Assembly: GCF_000015165.1 (NCBI RefSeq) | Contig: NC_009485.1 | Location: 7,707,501-7,771,500 of the forward strand | Length of the DNA: 64,000 nucleotides | Source of the DNA: Bradyrhizobium sp. BTAi1 | GTDB lineage: Bacteria; Pseudomonadota; Alphaproteobacteria; Rhizobiales; Xanthobacteraceae | Direction of reading: 5' to 3' | Part shown: positions 55,761 through 63,552 of the stretch, piece after piece | Layout of the letters: the number at the start of each line of letters is the position of its first letter | Position numbering within the stretch: the first letter of the stretch is position 1 | The notes under the pieces: generated by a model | The model's input: only the letters and a program-made list of their open reading frames with translations | What the model was told of the DNA's origin: nothing | Databases searched by the model: none | Translations under genes and position numbers: made by a program

Positions 55761-56384
55761 ATGCTGGTACCGATGGCAGACAAATCCCTCCCGGCCGACG
55801 CTCCGCCACCCGAGACGCCGCATTATCACGGCCATCGGCAGCGGCTGCGCGAGCGCTTTCACAGCGCCGGCCCCGATGCGCTGAACGACTATGAGCTGCT
55901 GGAGATGGTGCTGTTCGCGGCGCTGCCGCGGCGCGACGTCAAGCCGCTGGCCAAGGCCCTGCTCAAGATGTTCGGCTCGTTTGCCGAAGTGATCCACGCA
56001 CCGGAGCCGCGGCTGCGCGAGATCGACGGCATCGGCGAGGCCTCGATCACCCAGCTCAAGCTGATCGCCGCCGCCGCGCACCGCATCGCCAAAGGCGAGG
56101 TGAAGCACAAGCACGCGCTGTCGTCCTGGCAGGAGGTGATCACTTATTGCCGGACCAGCATGGCCTTCGCCGAAAAGGAGCAGCTGAGGCTGCTGTTCCT
56201 CGACAAGCGCAACCAGCTGATCGCGGACGAAGTGCAGCAGACCGGCACCGTGGACCATACGCCGGTCTATCCGCGCGAAGTCATCAAGCGGGCCCTGGAG
56301 CTGTCGGCGACGGCGATCATCCTGGTTCACAACCATCCCACTCAACCTATTTCCATCACGCTCGATCACGCTCCTAACCGTTGA
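55761..56384 (+). pseudogene. radC: radC truncated by an integrated element
   Basis: The first 193 residues match RadC: helix-hairpin-helix IDGIGEASITQLKLIAAAAH, then the JAMM/MPN metal region up to ATAIILVHNHP (His190, His192). RadC proteins continue SGDPxPSxxD with the Asp ligand and about 40 further residues. Here, after HNHP, the frame reads TQPISITLDHAPNR and stops at 207 residues. The metalloprotease-like domain is therefore incomplete and the protein almost certainly inactive. The changeover lies at about 56336-56342 beside a short inverted repeat, and an integrase gene follows. The missing 3' part should lie at the other end of the element, beyond the window. Start at ATG 55761 or 55773. 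Confidence 0.88.
56323..56335. other. probable attachment-site core within radC
   Basis: TGGTT-CAC-AACCA is an inverted repeat of five bases with a three-base spacer, at the exact point where radC homology ends (codons for LVHNHP). Tyrosine recombinase crossover sites often have this form. The conserved HNHP codons make a good target that is stable across strains. The matching copy (attR) would be outside the window, so this is an inference. Confidence 0.5.
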
Positions 56385-56433
56385 ATCACTTGAACTTTTA
56401 GGCTTGTCGTAGCGCAGGACGTTGTGGCATATT

Positions 56434-56507
56434 GGGGTCGGTTTTGAGGGGGATCGATCGCCCTTGTGACCCCAGTCGCCGACCCCTGCTAGCCGTCTGG
56501 CGACCCC
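56434..56507. repeat. iterated GACCCC motifs upstream of the integrase
   Basis: GGGGTC (56434-56439), then GACCCC at 56468-56473, 56481-56486 and 56502-56507: three direct copies and one inverted copy in 74 bases, between the radC junction and int. The inverted pair GGGGTCGG/CCGACCCC can also form a hairpin. Iterated short motifs in this position are typical of integrase arm-binding or excisionase sites, or an int autoregulatory site. Function inferred. Confidence 0.45.
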
Positions 56508-56532
56508 ACTTGAAAGCCAATGGGAGAGCCCA

Positions 56533-57831
56533 GTGCCAAGCCTTACCGATGGAGAAATTCGCCGCGCGCTGAAGCAGGTGGAGCAGACCGGCAAACAGCT
56601 AAGCCTGGTCGATGGCGAAGGACATGGCACCGGTCGCCTTGTCCTGGTCATGAAGCCCATGCCCACGCGCGTCACCGCCGATTGGATGGCGCAGCAGTGG
56701 CGCGATCAGAAGCGCTTCAAGAAGAAACTGGGCTCATACCCATCCATGTCGCTCAGCAAAGCGCGCGAAGTTTTCACACGCGATTTCGCCGACATGATCC
56801 AGAAGGGCCGCAGCATCAAGATCGCCGGCGACACGCGTCCCGGCACCGTGGCCGATCTCTTCGAAGCCTATGTCGCTCACCTGAAGGCATCCGAAAAGTC
56901 ATCTTGGAAAGAGGCTGAGAAAGGCCTCAACAAGATCGCCGACACCCTCGGCCGCAATCGGCCCGCTCGCGACATCGAGCCCGACGAAATCACCGATCTC
57001 ATCCGACCGATCTATGACCGCGGTAAGCGCTCCATGGCAGATCACGTCCGCAGTTACATCCGATCCGCATATAGCTGGGGTCTGAAATCGGAACACGACT
57101 ACCGCAACGCGTCGCAGCGGCGTTTCCGGCTGGTCTACAATCCCGCCGCCGGCATCCCCACAGAGCCCAAGAAAGTCGGCACTCGCTGGCTTGATGAAGA
57201 AGAATTCCTACGCCTGTACCGTTGGCTTGAATGTCCGGACGCGCCCGTGCATCCGCCTTACACACGGGCCGTTCGCATTCTCATGCTCACGGGGCAGCGC
57301 GTGGAGGAAATCGCCCGCCTGCATGTCGATCAGTGGGACGCGAAGGAGCGGATCATCGACTGGTCAAAGACCAAGAATGGCAAGCCACACGCCATTCCGG
57401 TCCCGGAAGTGGCGGCGGAGTTAATCGAATCGATCAAGCCCAACGCACACGGCTGGTTTTTCCCCTCCGCGACCGACCCAACCAAGCCCGTCAGCCACGG
57501 CACGCTGTACTCTTTCATGTGGCGTCAGCGCGAGCGCGAGGTGATCCCTGTCGTGACCAACCGCGATCTGCGCAGAACCTGGAAGACGCTCGCAGGTCAG
57601 GCCGGCCTCTCCAAAGAAATTCGCGACCGCATACAGAACCACACGCTCCAGGATGTCAGTTCGAAGAGCTACGATCGTTGGAGTTACATGCCCGAGAAGC
57701 GGGCAGCCATGAAGAAGTGGAATGCATTCGTCCGAGCGATGCTAACCAAGAAGCGCCCCAAGCCGGCAAGAGAGACATCTAGACCGAATATCCGTTCGGG
57801 CGTTGAAGGCGCCACCCAACATGCAGCCTGA
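56533..57831 (+). CDS. tyrosine integrase (P4 type)
   Basis: A 432-residue site-specific recombinase starting at GTG 56533, six bases after GGGAG. The N-terminal arm-DNA-binding (DUF4102-like) domain is about residues 1-100 with LGSYPSMSLSKAREVFTRDF. A core-binding domain lies at about 103-210 and the catalytic domain at about 215-400. Catalytic candidates are Arg256 in LTGQRVEEIARLHV, Lys in SKTKNGK (about 279-283), RDLRRTWKTLAG (344-355, with Arg instead of the usual first His), His370 in QNHTLQDVSSKSY and Tyr380. The protein therefore looks active. Its position beside the radC junction makes it the enzyme that inserted the element. Lysine-rich tail to residue 432. Confidence 0.93.
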   Translation: MPSLTDGEIRRALKQVEQTGKQLSLVDGEGHGTGRLVLVMKPMPTRVTADWMAQQWRDQKRFKKKLGSYPSMSLSKAREVFTRDFADMIQKGRSIKIAGDTRPGTVADLFEAYVAHLKASEKSSWKEAEKGLNKIADTLGRNRPARDIEPDEITDLIRPIYDRGKRSMADHVRSYIRSAYSWGLKSEHDYRNASQRRFRLVYNPAAGIPTEPKKVGTRWLDEEEFLRLYRWLECPDAPVHPPYTRAVRILMLTGQRVEEIARLHVDQWDAKERIIDWSKTKNGKPHAIPVPEVAAELIESIKPNAHGWFFPSATDPTKPVSHGTLYSFMWRQREREVIPVVTNRDLRRTWKTLAGQAGLSKEIRDRIQNHTLQDVSSKSYDRWSYMPEKRAAMKKWNAFVRAMLTKKRPKPARETSRPNIRSGVEGATQHAA

Positions 57832-57851
57832 GAGGCGTCCGCAAAATCGCT

Positions 57852-58409
57852 CTAAGCCGTCAGGTGCTCTATAAGGATTGACAATCCCAGACCGAAAAGC
57901 GCGATCCCAGCGACAGCCTCCGCAATGCGGCCGAAGTGCTCGCCGATCAGCCGACCGATAAGCATGCCCCCCGACGACATGAGGAACGTCGCAAGGCCAA
58001 TCGCGGTCGCAACCACAACAATGTTGACGTTCAGAAAGGCCAAAGAGACGCCGACGGCCATTGCATCGAGGCTCGTGCCGATTGCGGTTGCCATCAAGAC
58101 TGTAAACGATCGGCCCACTGGCTTGGCGTCGGCTTTCTTCCATACGGCCGCATAGAGCATATGAAGACCAACCGCAGCGAGCAGGCCAAAGGCGAGCCAG
58201 TGATCAACAGCCTGGACGAAGCTGCTCGCGGCAACGCCGGCAACCCAACCGATAACAGGCGTGATCGCCTCGACTACACCAAAGACCGCACCGCTGCGTA
58301 GCGCTTCTGAATATCGCGGGCGGCCAAGGGCTGCGCCTCTACCCACGGAAACCGCAAAGGCATCGACGGACATGCTGAAAGCAAGCAGGACGACTGCAAA
58401 AGGGGACAT
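57852..58409 (-). CDS. mntP: manganese efflux pump MntP
   Basis: A 185-residue membrane protein with six hydrophobic segments. It aligns along its length with E. coli MntP as I remember it: LLAFSMSVDAFAVSVGRGAA at the start, SEALRSGAVFGVVEAITPVI, ATAIGTSLDAMAVGVSLAFL in the middle and LFGLGLSILIEHLTA at the end. The Asp residues in TM1 and TM4 (SMSVDAFAVS, TSLDAMAVG) are needed for Mn export. It is preceded by a yybP-ykoY riboswitch, the usual control element of this gene. Its ATG has no visible Shine-Dalgarno, so coupling to an upstream reading frame is possible. Tail-to-tail with int (20 bases). An Mn exporter on a mobile element is unusual cargo. Confidence 0.94.
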   Translation of the reverse strand: MSPFAVVLLAFSMSVDAFAVSVGRGAALGRPRYSEALRSGAVFGVVEAITPVIGWVAGVAASSFVQAVDHWLAFGLLAAVGLHMLYAAVWKKADAKPVGRSFTVLMATAIGTSLDAMAVGVSLAFLNVNIVVVATAIGLATFLMSSGGMLIGRLIGEHFGRIAEAVAGIALFGLGLSILIEHLTA

Positions 58410-58454
58410 AGCAGGATAACCAAACGGACATTGAACCGGGTGGCCCTCACCTGT

Positions 58455-58580
58455 CCGACAAAGGCGAGTTTCACCACGGTCTTGCCGGGCCGGTGAAAAA
58501 CCGGCTGATCACACCACGCGCATGGCGCGAGCCTGTTGGCGTGATCCCGCTGTCTGAGCGGTGGCTACTCCCCGATGCGG
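58455..58580 (-). promoter_or_regulatory. yybP-ykoY manganese riboswitch upstream of mntP
   Basis: On the minus strand the leader begins with GCATCGGGGAGTAGCC (complement of about 58563-58578), the signature of the yybP-ykoY class, and later has GGCAAGACCGTGG (complement of about 58473-58485). In between, GATCACGCC...GGTGTGATC and CCGGTTTTTCACCGG-type pairings make the expected helices. About 45-70 bases separate it from the mntP ATG. Mn(II) binding in this class opens expression of mntP. Boundaries are approximate. Confidence 0.82.
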
Positions 58581-58768
58581 AAGAGATAGGAAGCGACATC
58601 GGCAAAGTCAAAATCTAAAAGTCGATACCCATCAGATACTTGCGCTTATAATACTCATTTGCAGGTGGAGCCTTGGTCTTCAGGCTTCGGACGGCCCGCC
58701 TCCAAGCGGTCTGGTAGGATGACTGCCGCATCCTGCGGCTGGGAGCTAGGAAAATTGTAATCTTCCTG

Positions 58769-58791
58769 CTACATATCTGCTCAATATGTAG
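58769..58791. promoter_or_regulatory. palindromic operator upstream of hipB
   Basis: CTACATAT-ctgctca-ATATGTAG is a perfect 8-bp inverted repeat with a 7-base spacer, ending 14 bases before the hipB ATG. A second, shorter repeat AGGAA...TTCCT lies just upstream at 58748-58767. The position and symmetry fit a HipB dimer operator that autoregulates hipB-hipA and the following gene. The sequence is unlike the E. coli TATCC/GGATA operator. Confidence 0.7.
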
Positions 58792-58805
58792 TGTGAAGGT
58801 GTCAA

Positions 58806-59141
58806 ATGCCCACTCCCCATAACCCTCCAGCAGCCGTGCGGCGCGCCCTGCGCAAGCTCGGCGCGGACATCCATGACGCTCGCCGTCGCCGCAAGCTGCC
58901 CATGGCGGTCGTGGCCGAGCGGGCTTTCACGTCGCGCTCGACCCTGCAGAAGGTCGAGGCAGGCGACACCAACGTTAGCGTCGGCATTTATGCCGGCGTG
59001 CTTCAAGCCCTCGGCCTGCTCGACGGTCTGACCCGGATCGCCGACATCAGCAACGACAGCGTCGGCCAGGCGCTCGCCAGCGCCGAGCTGCCCAAGCACA
59101 TCCACTTGAAGCGGTCGGCGGGATCGTCCCGCGATGGCTGA
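58806..59141 (+). CDS. hipB: HipB-type antitoxin / XRE regulator
   Basis: A 111-residue helix-turn-helix protein starting MPTPHNPPAAVRRALRKLGA. The HTH_3-like domain at about residues 17-75 (IHDARRRRKLPMAVVAERAF followed by TSRSTLQKVEAGDTNVSVG) has the recognition helix in the standard place. The tail is short and basic. HipB binds its own operator and HipA, keeping the kinase inactive and the operon repressed. The hipA start (ATGGCTGAC) lies inside its 3' end with an 8-base overlap, so translation is coupled. A perfect palindrome lies directly upstream. Confidence 0.9.
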   Translation: MPTPHNPPAAVRRALRKLGADIHDARRRRKLPMAVVAERAFTSRSTLQKVEAGDTNVSVGIYAGVLQALGLLDGLTRIADISNDSVGQALASAELPKHIHLKRSAGSSRDG

Positions 59142-60381
59142 CTTCGAGGTTCATATCGACCTTAACGGCCGCACCCGCCTGATCGGATTGGCGAGAAGCA
59201 ATCGTGTGCGAGGCGCCGAGACCATCCTCTTTGAGTATGAAGGTGCTTGGCTGGAAGACCCGGAGCGCTTCTCGTTGGAGCCCGCTCTGGCGCTGACCCG
59301 CGGCGCCTTCGCGCCGCCAGCCGGCCTTGCCACCTTCGGCTCGATAGGCGATTCCGCACCCGACACATGGGGACGCCGCCTCATGCAGCGCGCTGAGCGC
59401 CGCCTTGCTGATCGCGAAGGCCGTGCCGTCCGCACTCTTGTCGAAAGCGATTATTTGCTCGGTGTCGCCGACGAAACCCGGCTCGGCGCGCTTCGCTTCC
59501 GCTGGGTCGGCGAAGACGCGTTCCAGGCGCCAATCCGCGCCGGCGTTCCAGCTTTGATCGAACTTGGCCGACTTCTCCAGATCACCGAGCGCATCCTGCG
59601 CGACGAGGAGACGGACGAAGATCTCCAGCTCATCTTCGCTCCCGGCTCCTCCCTCGGCGGCGCACGCCCCAAAGCATCAGTAATCGACCAGCACGGTCAC
59701 CTCTCCATCGCCAAATTCCCGAAGGAGACGGACGATTATAGCATGGAGACCTGGGAGGAGATTGCTCTGCGGCTGGCTGGCCGTGCCGGCATCACGACTC
59801 CTCAACACGAGCTGATCAGCGTAGCCGGTAAGGCCGTCATGCTTTCGCGACGCTTTGATCGCGAGGGCGCCATCCGAATTCCGTTCCTTTCGGCAATGGC
59901 GATGATGGGCGCGAAGGATGGCGAGCGCGGCAGCTACCCGGAGATTGTCGACGCTCTTGCCGAACATGGCGCCCAGGGCAAGACGGATGCCCATGCCCTT
60001 TATCGGCGCGTGGTCTTCAACGTCCTGATCTCCAATGTCGACGATCACCTTCGCAATCACGGCTTCCTGTGGCTGGGCAAGGCAGGCTGGTCGCTCTCAC
60101 CGGCCTACGATCTCAATCCCGTCCCGACCGATCTCAAGGCGCGGGTGCTGACGACGAACATCGATCTCGACGAAGGCACGTGTTCGCTCGAACTGCTGGA
60201 GGCCGCCTCCGAGTATTTCGCGCTCACACTGCCGCAGGCGCGCGCGATCATCAAAGAGGTTGCGACCGTGACCGCGACATGGCGGGACACCGCCAAGGCG
60301 GTGTGCGCCCGCGCCACCGAGATCACCCGTATGGCCAGCGCCTTCGAGCACGACGACCTCAAGCGGGCGTTGATCCTATGA
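59134..60381 (+). CDS. hipA: HipA-type serine/threonine kinase toxin
   Basis: A 415-residue HipA-family kinase. The N-terminal subdomain contains ADFEVHIDLNGRTRLIGLAR and FGSIGDSAPDTWGRRLMQR. The ATP-binding glycine-rich loop GSSLGGARPK is at residues 171-180, Lys194 in SIAKFP is the probable ATP lysine, and LSRRFDR at 238-244. The catalytic loop NVDDHLRNHGF (301-311; Asp303/304) and metal motif YDLNPVP (325-331) are intact, so kinase activity is expected. E. coli HipA phosphorylates glutamyl-tRNA synthetase and causes persistence; targets of other branches differ. The next gene, an RloC-like ATPase, starts 31 bases downstream and is probably in the same operon. Confidence 0.93.
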   Translation: MADFEVHIDLNGRTRLIGLARSNRVRGAETILFEYEGAWLEDPERFSLEPALALTRGAFAPPAGLATFGSIGDSAPDTWGRRLMQRAERRLADREGRAVRTLVESDYLLGVADETRLGALRFRWVGEDAFQAPIRAGVPALIELGRLLQITERILRDEETDEDLQLIFAPGSSLGGARPKASVIDQHGHLSIAKFPKETDDYSMETWEEIALRLAGRAGITTPQHELISVAGKAVMLSRRFDREGAIRIPFLSAMAMMGAKDGERGSYPEIVDALAEHGAQGKTDAHALYRRVVFNVLISNVDDHLRNHGFLWLGKAGWSLSPAYDLNPVPTDLKARVLTTNIDLDEGTCSLELLEAASEYFALTLPQARAIIKEVATVTATWRDTAKAVCARATEITRMASAFEHDDLKRALIL

Positions 60382-60412
60382 CGCTAGGACGGGTGGCAAG
60401 TGGGGGACACAA

Positions 60413-63037
60413 ATGAATAAGCAAGAAGATGATCTTTCGAATGAAGCAACGGCGCTCGCAGACATCCTGAAGTGGTCCGCGGATCTGCCAGCCTGGCAGC
60501 GCGACACGCTGCGCCGCCTCTGTAACCAACCTAAACTGGAAGCCACGGATGTCGTGGAGTTGGCCGCGATCTGCAAGGGCCTCGATCAGGGCACCCCACT
60601 CGACGCCAGCCATATCCGCGATCCCGCCGCGAGCCATGCCGTGGTGACGCTCGGCGCCCTTTACGGTCTGTCCAACGTCAACGCCCTCGCTCCCGGCGAA
60701 CGGCTGTCCTTCGGCAAAGCGGGCCTCACCATCATCTACGGCGACAACGGAGCCGGCAAATCCGGCTATGCCCGCGTCCTGAAGCAGCTCTGCCGGGCGC
60801 GCTCGCCAAAGGGCGACGCGATCCTGCCAAACATCTACGCCGCCACGAGCGGCGCGCCAGCCGCCAGCGTCGAGTTCTTCATCGGCGCCCAAAAACGCAA
60901 TGCCGCTTGGACGCAGGGCAGCTCGCCAGACGCCATGCTGTCCGCCGTCAGCGTCTTCGACTCGCGCACGGCCAATATCCATGTCGAGAACACCAACGAC
61001 CTCGCGTATACGCCGCTGCCGCTACGCATCCTCGCGGGCCTCGCGCAAGTCTGCCAGGACGTGAAGAGCAAGCTGGCCGCCGAAATCAAGGCCCTCCAGG
61101 AGCAAACGCCCACCATCCTGACGACGCCGGACTGCAAGCAGAACACTCCGGTCGGCAAGCTGATCGCCGGTCTCTCGGGCAAGACGAAGCCAGAAACCGT
61201 CGAGAAACTCGCCGGCCTCACCGCCGAGGACGAGACGCGCCTTCAAACGCTCACCGCCGATTTGTCGAGCGATCCGGCTCGCACAATCCGCCAGCTTCAG
61301 GGCCAAGAGACGCGCATCACCGGCATCATAACGCAGCTCGAGCGCCTGGCCGCATCCGCCACGGATGACAATCGCACGGCCCTTCGCGATGCCCACACGA
61401 ACCTTGCGAATGCGCGCATGGCCGCCGCCGCAGCGTCCGCCAACCTGTTCTCCAAGGAACCGTTGCCGGACATCGGCTCGGATGTCTGGAAGATCCTGTG
61501 GGAAGCCGCCCGCGACTATTCGCGCGCGGCGGCCTATCCCAAACAGCCTTTCCCGGTGACCGGTAGCAAAGCGCACTGCGTCCTATGTCAACAGCCGCTC
61601 AGCGAGGAGGCCTCGAGACGGCTCAGCAGCTTCGAGGCCTTTGTGCAGGACGAAAGCAAACGTCGCGAGCAGGAGGCGGCGGACTCCTATGACGACGCCC
61701 TGCAGGGCGTCTCGGCCGCGGCAGTCTCGATGAAAGATCTCGCTGCAATCGTCTCATTGATACGAGACGATATCGGTCGCGAGGATCTCGCAAGCGCTTT
61801 GCGCCGCGACATGCTCCACCTCGCATGGCGGTTGCGAGCAGTCCTGCGCACCCACGTTCTCGCGACACCGCCGGCCCTTCCTCCTGCTGCCGCCCTCTCT
61901 CTTGATCCGCTACGCGCAGTGCTGGCCGGCATCGCCGGGCGCATTCAGGCCCTGCAATCCGACGCCAGTTCACCGGAGCGCGCCATGCTCATCACTGAAC
62001 GTGACGGCCTCAGCGACCGCAAATGGCTCGGCGTTGTGAAGACCGATGTGCTCGCCCAAATCGATCGCCTCAAAGCCATCGAAGCGATCGACAAGGCCAG
62101 CAAGGACACGGCGACGAACAAGATCACCACCCAGAGCGCCCGTATTGCCCAGGCGCTCGTTACCAACCGCCTGCGCGGACGGTTCGCAATCGAAGTCGAC
62201 AAGCTCGGCGTCGCCGGCCTCGCGATCGAGCTTCAGCAAGCCAAGACCACCGCCGGCGTTCCCTTCTTCCAGGTCAGGCTGATCAACAAGCCGAACGAAC
62301 CAGTGGGAAAGGTCCTCAGCGAAGGCGAGCATCGCTGCGTCGCGCTCGCCGCCTTTCTCGCCGAGCTATCGACCATCGATGCGCAATCGGCGATCGTGTT
62401 CGACGATCCGGTGTCGTCACTCGATCACTTGCATCGAGACAAGGTCGCCGCCCGTCTGGCAGAAGCTGGCCAGACTCGCCAGGTGATCGTCTTCACCCAC
62501 GACATGGCGTTTCTGCTCTTGCTCGACGAAGCCTGCCGGACGACAAAGGATCGAGAAGCGACGCCTGTGGCGTATCGCCTGATCAGCCGCGGCACCGAAA
62601 ATGCTGGTTACTGCCATCAGGATCCCCCGGCCAACGTCATGCCGCTCGACAAGGTCATTGACGGCATGAGAGCGCACCTCGCAAACGTCAAGATCCACCA
62701 TGAACGCGGCGACCAGGCGAGATGGCTGCGCGAGGTCACGTCGTTCCAGGATCAACTTCGAACCACGTGGGAGCGCGCCGTCGAGGAGGCCGTCGGGCCG
62801 GTGATCCGCCGCTTGTCACGCAAGGTCGACACCACGGGACTGATCAAACTCACCGTACTAACGGATGGCGACTGCACCGCGATGCGGTTAGCGTTTGGGC
62901 GTTGTTCCGCCCTTCTTCACAGCCAGCCGGGAGAGCTCAATCCGCGGCTACCCGAACCGACGGCCATCGAAGCTGAGATTGATGCACTGGAGAAGTGGAT
63001 TGCAGATATCCGGGCCCGGCAGGAGAAAGCCGCATAA
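60413..63037 (+). CDS. RloC/PrrC-like AAA (Rad50-type) ATPase, putative anticodon nuclease
   Basis: An 874-residue protein with a split ABC-type ATPase: Walker A YGDNGAGKSG at 109-118, signature-like LSEGEHR at 635-641, Walker B and D-loop VFDDPVSSLDHLHR at 662-675, and H-loop VIVFTHD at 691-697. Between them are long helical segments and a CVLC (389-392) zinc-hook candidate in SKAHCVLCQQPLSEEASRR, as in Rad50 and RloC. The C-terminal region (about 700-874) has R783-x3-E787 in QLRTTWERAVEEAV and His836 in CSALLHSQPG. This resembles the Arg-Glu-His triad of the PrrC/RloC tRNA anticodon nucleases, though the spacing to His differs. GTGGGGGA precedes the ATG, 31 bases after hipA. A DNA-damage- or phage-triggered defence nuclease is the leading reading; nuclease activity is not proven. 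Confidence 0.75.
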   Translation: MNKQEDDLSNEATALADILKWSADLPAWQRDTLRRLCNQPKLEATDVVELAAICKGLDQGTPLDASHIRDPAASHAVVTLGALYGLSNVNALAPGERLSFGKAGLTIIYGDNGAGKSGYARVLKQLCRARSPKGDAILPNIYAATSGAPAASVEFFIGAQKRNAAWTQGSSPDAMLSAVSVFDSRTANIHVENTNDLAYTPLPLRILAGLAQVCQDVKSKLAAEIKALQEQTPTILTTPDCKQNTPVGKLIAGLSGKTKPETVEKLAGLTAEDETRLQTLTADLSSDPARTIRQLQGQETRITGIITQLERLAASATDDNRTALRDAHTNLANARMAAAAASANLFSKEPLPDIGSDVWKILWEAARDYSRAAAYPKQPFPVTGSKAHCVLCQQPLSEEASRRLSSFEAFVQDESKRREQEAADSYDDALQGVSAAAVSMKDLAAIVSLIRDDIGREDLASALRRDMLHLAWRLRAVLRTHVLATPPALPPAAALSLDPLRAVLAGIAGRIQALQSDASSPERAMLITERDGLSDRKWLGVVKTDVLAQIDRLKAIEAIDKASKDTATNKITTQSARIAQALVTNRLRGRFAIEVDKLGVAGLAIELQQAKTTAGVPFFQVRLINKPNEPVGKVLSEGEHRCVALAAFLAELSTIDAQSAIVFDDPVSSLDHLHRDKVAARLAEAGQTRQVIVFTHDMAFLLLLDEACRTTKDREATPVAYRLISRGTENAGYCHQDPPANVMPLDKVIDGMRAHLANVKIHHERGDQARWLREVTSFQDQLRTTWERAVEEAVGPVIRRLSRKVDTTGLIKLTVLTDGDCTAMRLAFGRCSALLHSQPGELNPRLPEPTAIEAEIDALEKWIADIRARQEKAA

Positions 63038-63120
63038 TTATGCTTCTCGCCAAGCCGGTCGATATCGATCGGTGTGCAAGGGAATGTCGGGCGTCGCCGC
63101 GCGCGTGTAGAAGTGATCGC

Positions 63121-63552
63121 CTACACCGAACCGCCCAGCGCCTTCAGCATTATTGCGGTATCCCAGGCGAAGTTTCGCCACTCAACGGGTTGGTCTGCCG
63201 CGATCCGGATCACCTGACACATCGGCATGTCAATCAGCGCTCCGGTCGATCTTGCGGTGGCCCGCATTGTTACGGTGCAGACGACGATATCGTCGCCGCA
63301 TGTGTGGAAGACGGGGTCTGTCGGTTTGATATCGACCCAAGTCTCGACGAACGAGTCGATCCAGCGCCCGAACTCTTCGCGGCCTCTCCATTGGCCTCCA
63401 TAGGGCAGGGAATCCGGCTGGTGTAGAACGATGTCGGGATGCAACGTTTCGAGCAGTGCAGCTCTATCGGCTGGCAATCCCGAAGCAGAGTAACGGGCTT
63501 CCGCCTCATAGAAACGCATCAGAGCGCGAAGTGCCGGTGTTTGTGCATCCAT
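63121..63552 (-). CDS. NTF2-like / SnoaL-like small protein
   Basis: About 143 residues from ATG 63552 (MDAQTPALRALMRFYEAEAR). The cone-shaped NTF2-like fold is suggested by LLETLHPDIVLHQPDSLPYG followed by WRGREEFGRWIDSFVETWVD, then a beta-rich half with DIVVCTVTMRATARSTGALI, ending FAWDTAIMLKALGGSV. Such proteins include isomerases, ketosteroid-type enzymes and ligand binders, so function is open. A frame upstream continues another 79 codons without conserved character. It is convergent with the RloC-like gene (84 bases apart) and is probably an independent cargo gene. Confidence 0.75.
   Translation of the reverse strand: MDAQTPALRALMRFYEAEARYSASGLPADRAALLETLHPDIVLHQPDSLPYGGQWRGREEFGRWIDSFVETWVDIKPTDPVFHTCGDDIVVCTVTMRATARSTGALIDMPMCQVIRIAADQPVEWRNFAWDTAIMLKALGGSV

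Noticed and set aside
56300..56400. tRNA gene as the integration target of the island
   Set aside because: No cloverleaf or T-loop sequence is present; the junction lies in radC codons, so the target is a protein gene.
58420..58617. Plus-strand frame that ends EEIGSDIGKVKI and looks protein-like
   Set aside because: It covers the conserved landmarks of the yybP-ykoY riboswitch on the other strand, has no good start, and no Shine-Dalgarno; a frame of this length is expected by chance at this GC content.
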